Shown here: positions 53,519 to 53,528 of the stretch, piece after piece
How the letters are laid out: each line of letters starts with the position of its first letter
Position numbering within the stretch: the first letter of the stretch is position 1
DNA from: CAYFFO01 sp964342485
Lineage (GTDB): Bacteria; Chloroflexota; Dehalococcoidia; Lucifugimonadales; CAJWER01
NCBI GenBank assembly: GCA_964342485.1
Contig: CAYFFO010000011.1
Span: forward strand, 1 to 53,528
DNA: 53,528 nt
Direction of reading: 5' to 3'
Program-made: the position numbers and the translations under genes
The notes under the pieces: generated by a model
Database searches by the model: none
What the model was told of the DNA's origin: nothing
The model's input: the letters and a program-made list of their open reading frames with translations, nothing else

Positions 53519-53528
53519 TTTTACCTCC

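Noticed and set aside
1..53528. CRISPR arrays, tRNA or rRNA genes, transposons, integrases
   Set aside because: No regularly spaced direct repeats, cloverleaf sequences, rRNA-like stretches or transposase/integrase motifs were found on reading the sequence and frames.

Overview
The window is AT-rich bacterial chromosome with densely packed genes. It carries no rRNA, tRNA, CRISPR array, phage gene or insertion sequence that I can see. Core genes (metG, rsmI, rplS, priA, plsY, a polyprenyl diphosphate synthase) sit among many catabolic paralogues: enolase-superfamily acid-sugar dehydratase, Gfo/Idh/MocA oxidoreductases (3), aldo/keto reductases (2), FAH-fold proteins (2), NHL beta-propellers (3), DUF1800/DUF1501 pairs (2), a PhyH dioxygenase, a luciferase-like flavin monooxygenase and metal-dependent amidohydrolases. 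This mix suggests a free-living, probably marine oligotroph of the Chloroflexota (SAR202-like). That is an inference from gene content; Poribacteria-like or planctomycete-like lineages share several of the families. Three runs of exactly 100 N (35313-35412, 47263-47362, 52264-52363) show that this is a scaffold, probably from a metagenome.

Layout. 80-2400 (-): lactonase and mannonate-dehydratase-like enzyme. 2577-6529 (+): GH38 alpha-mannosidase and an FAH-fold hydratase. 6544-7638 (-): glycosyltransferase-like protein. 7814-11483 (+): DUF1800-DUF1501-NHL cassette, copy 1. 11545-14317 (-): ThuA-like, Gfo/Idh and aldo/keto reductase operon. 14416-15405 (+): 2-hydroxyacid dehydrogenase. 15809-21010 (-): tight five-gene operon of sugar isomerase, Gfo/Idh, DUF6807, FAH hydrolase and a PhyH dioxygenase fused to HEAT repeats. 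21208-25773 (+): DMT transporter, rsmI, metG, prenyl synthase. 25951-26082 (+): 43-residue membrane protein. 26243-27256 (-): Na+/Ca2+ exchanger family. 27417-29639 (+): plsY, GNAT, class V aminotransferase. 29654-33326 (-): DUF1800-DUF1501-NHL cassette, copy 2, in the same gene order. 33624-35225 (+): D-aminoacylase-like amidohydrolase. 35413-43561 (-): rplS, priA, Gfo/Idh, aldo/keto reductase, methyltransferase, 12-repeat NHL protein and rhamnose mutarotase. 43833-47262 (+): heterodimeric ABC exporter. 47363-53518: orphan beta-sheet domain, M19 dipeptidase-like, GH32/43-like propeller, double GNAT, LLM monooxygenase and amidohydrolase.

Function. Mannosidase, sugar dehydrogenase candidates, lactonase, acid-sugar dehydratase and FAH-fold enzymes together fit oxidative, non-phosphorylative breakdown of glycan-derived sugars. 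The two most unusual signals are the duplicated DUF1800-DUF1501-NHL cassette, whose proteins lack visible export signals, and three genes within 8 kb whose conserved N-termini have no ATG/GTG/TTG but begin at ATT or ATA a normal distance after a good Shine-Dalgarno sequence.
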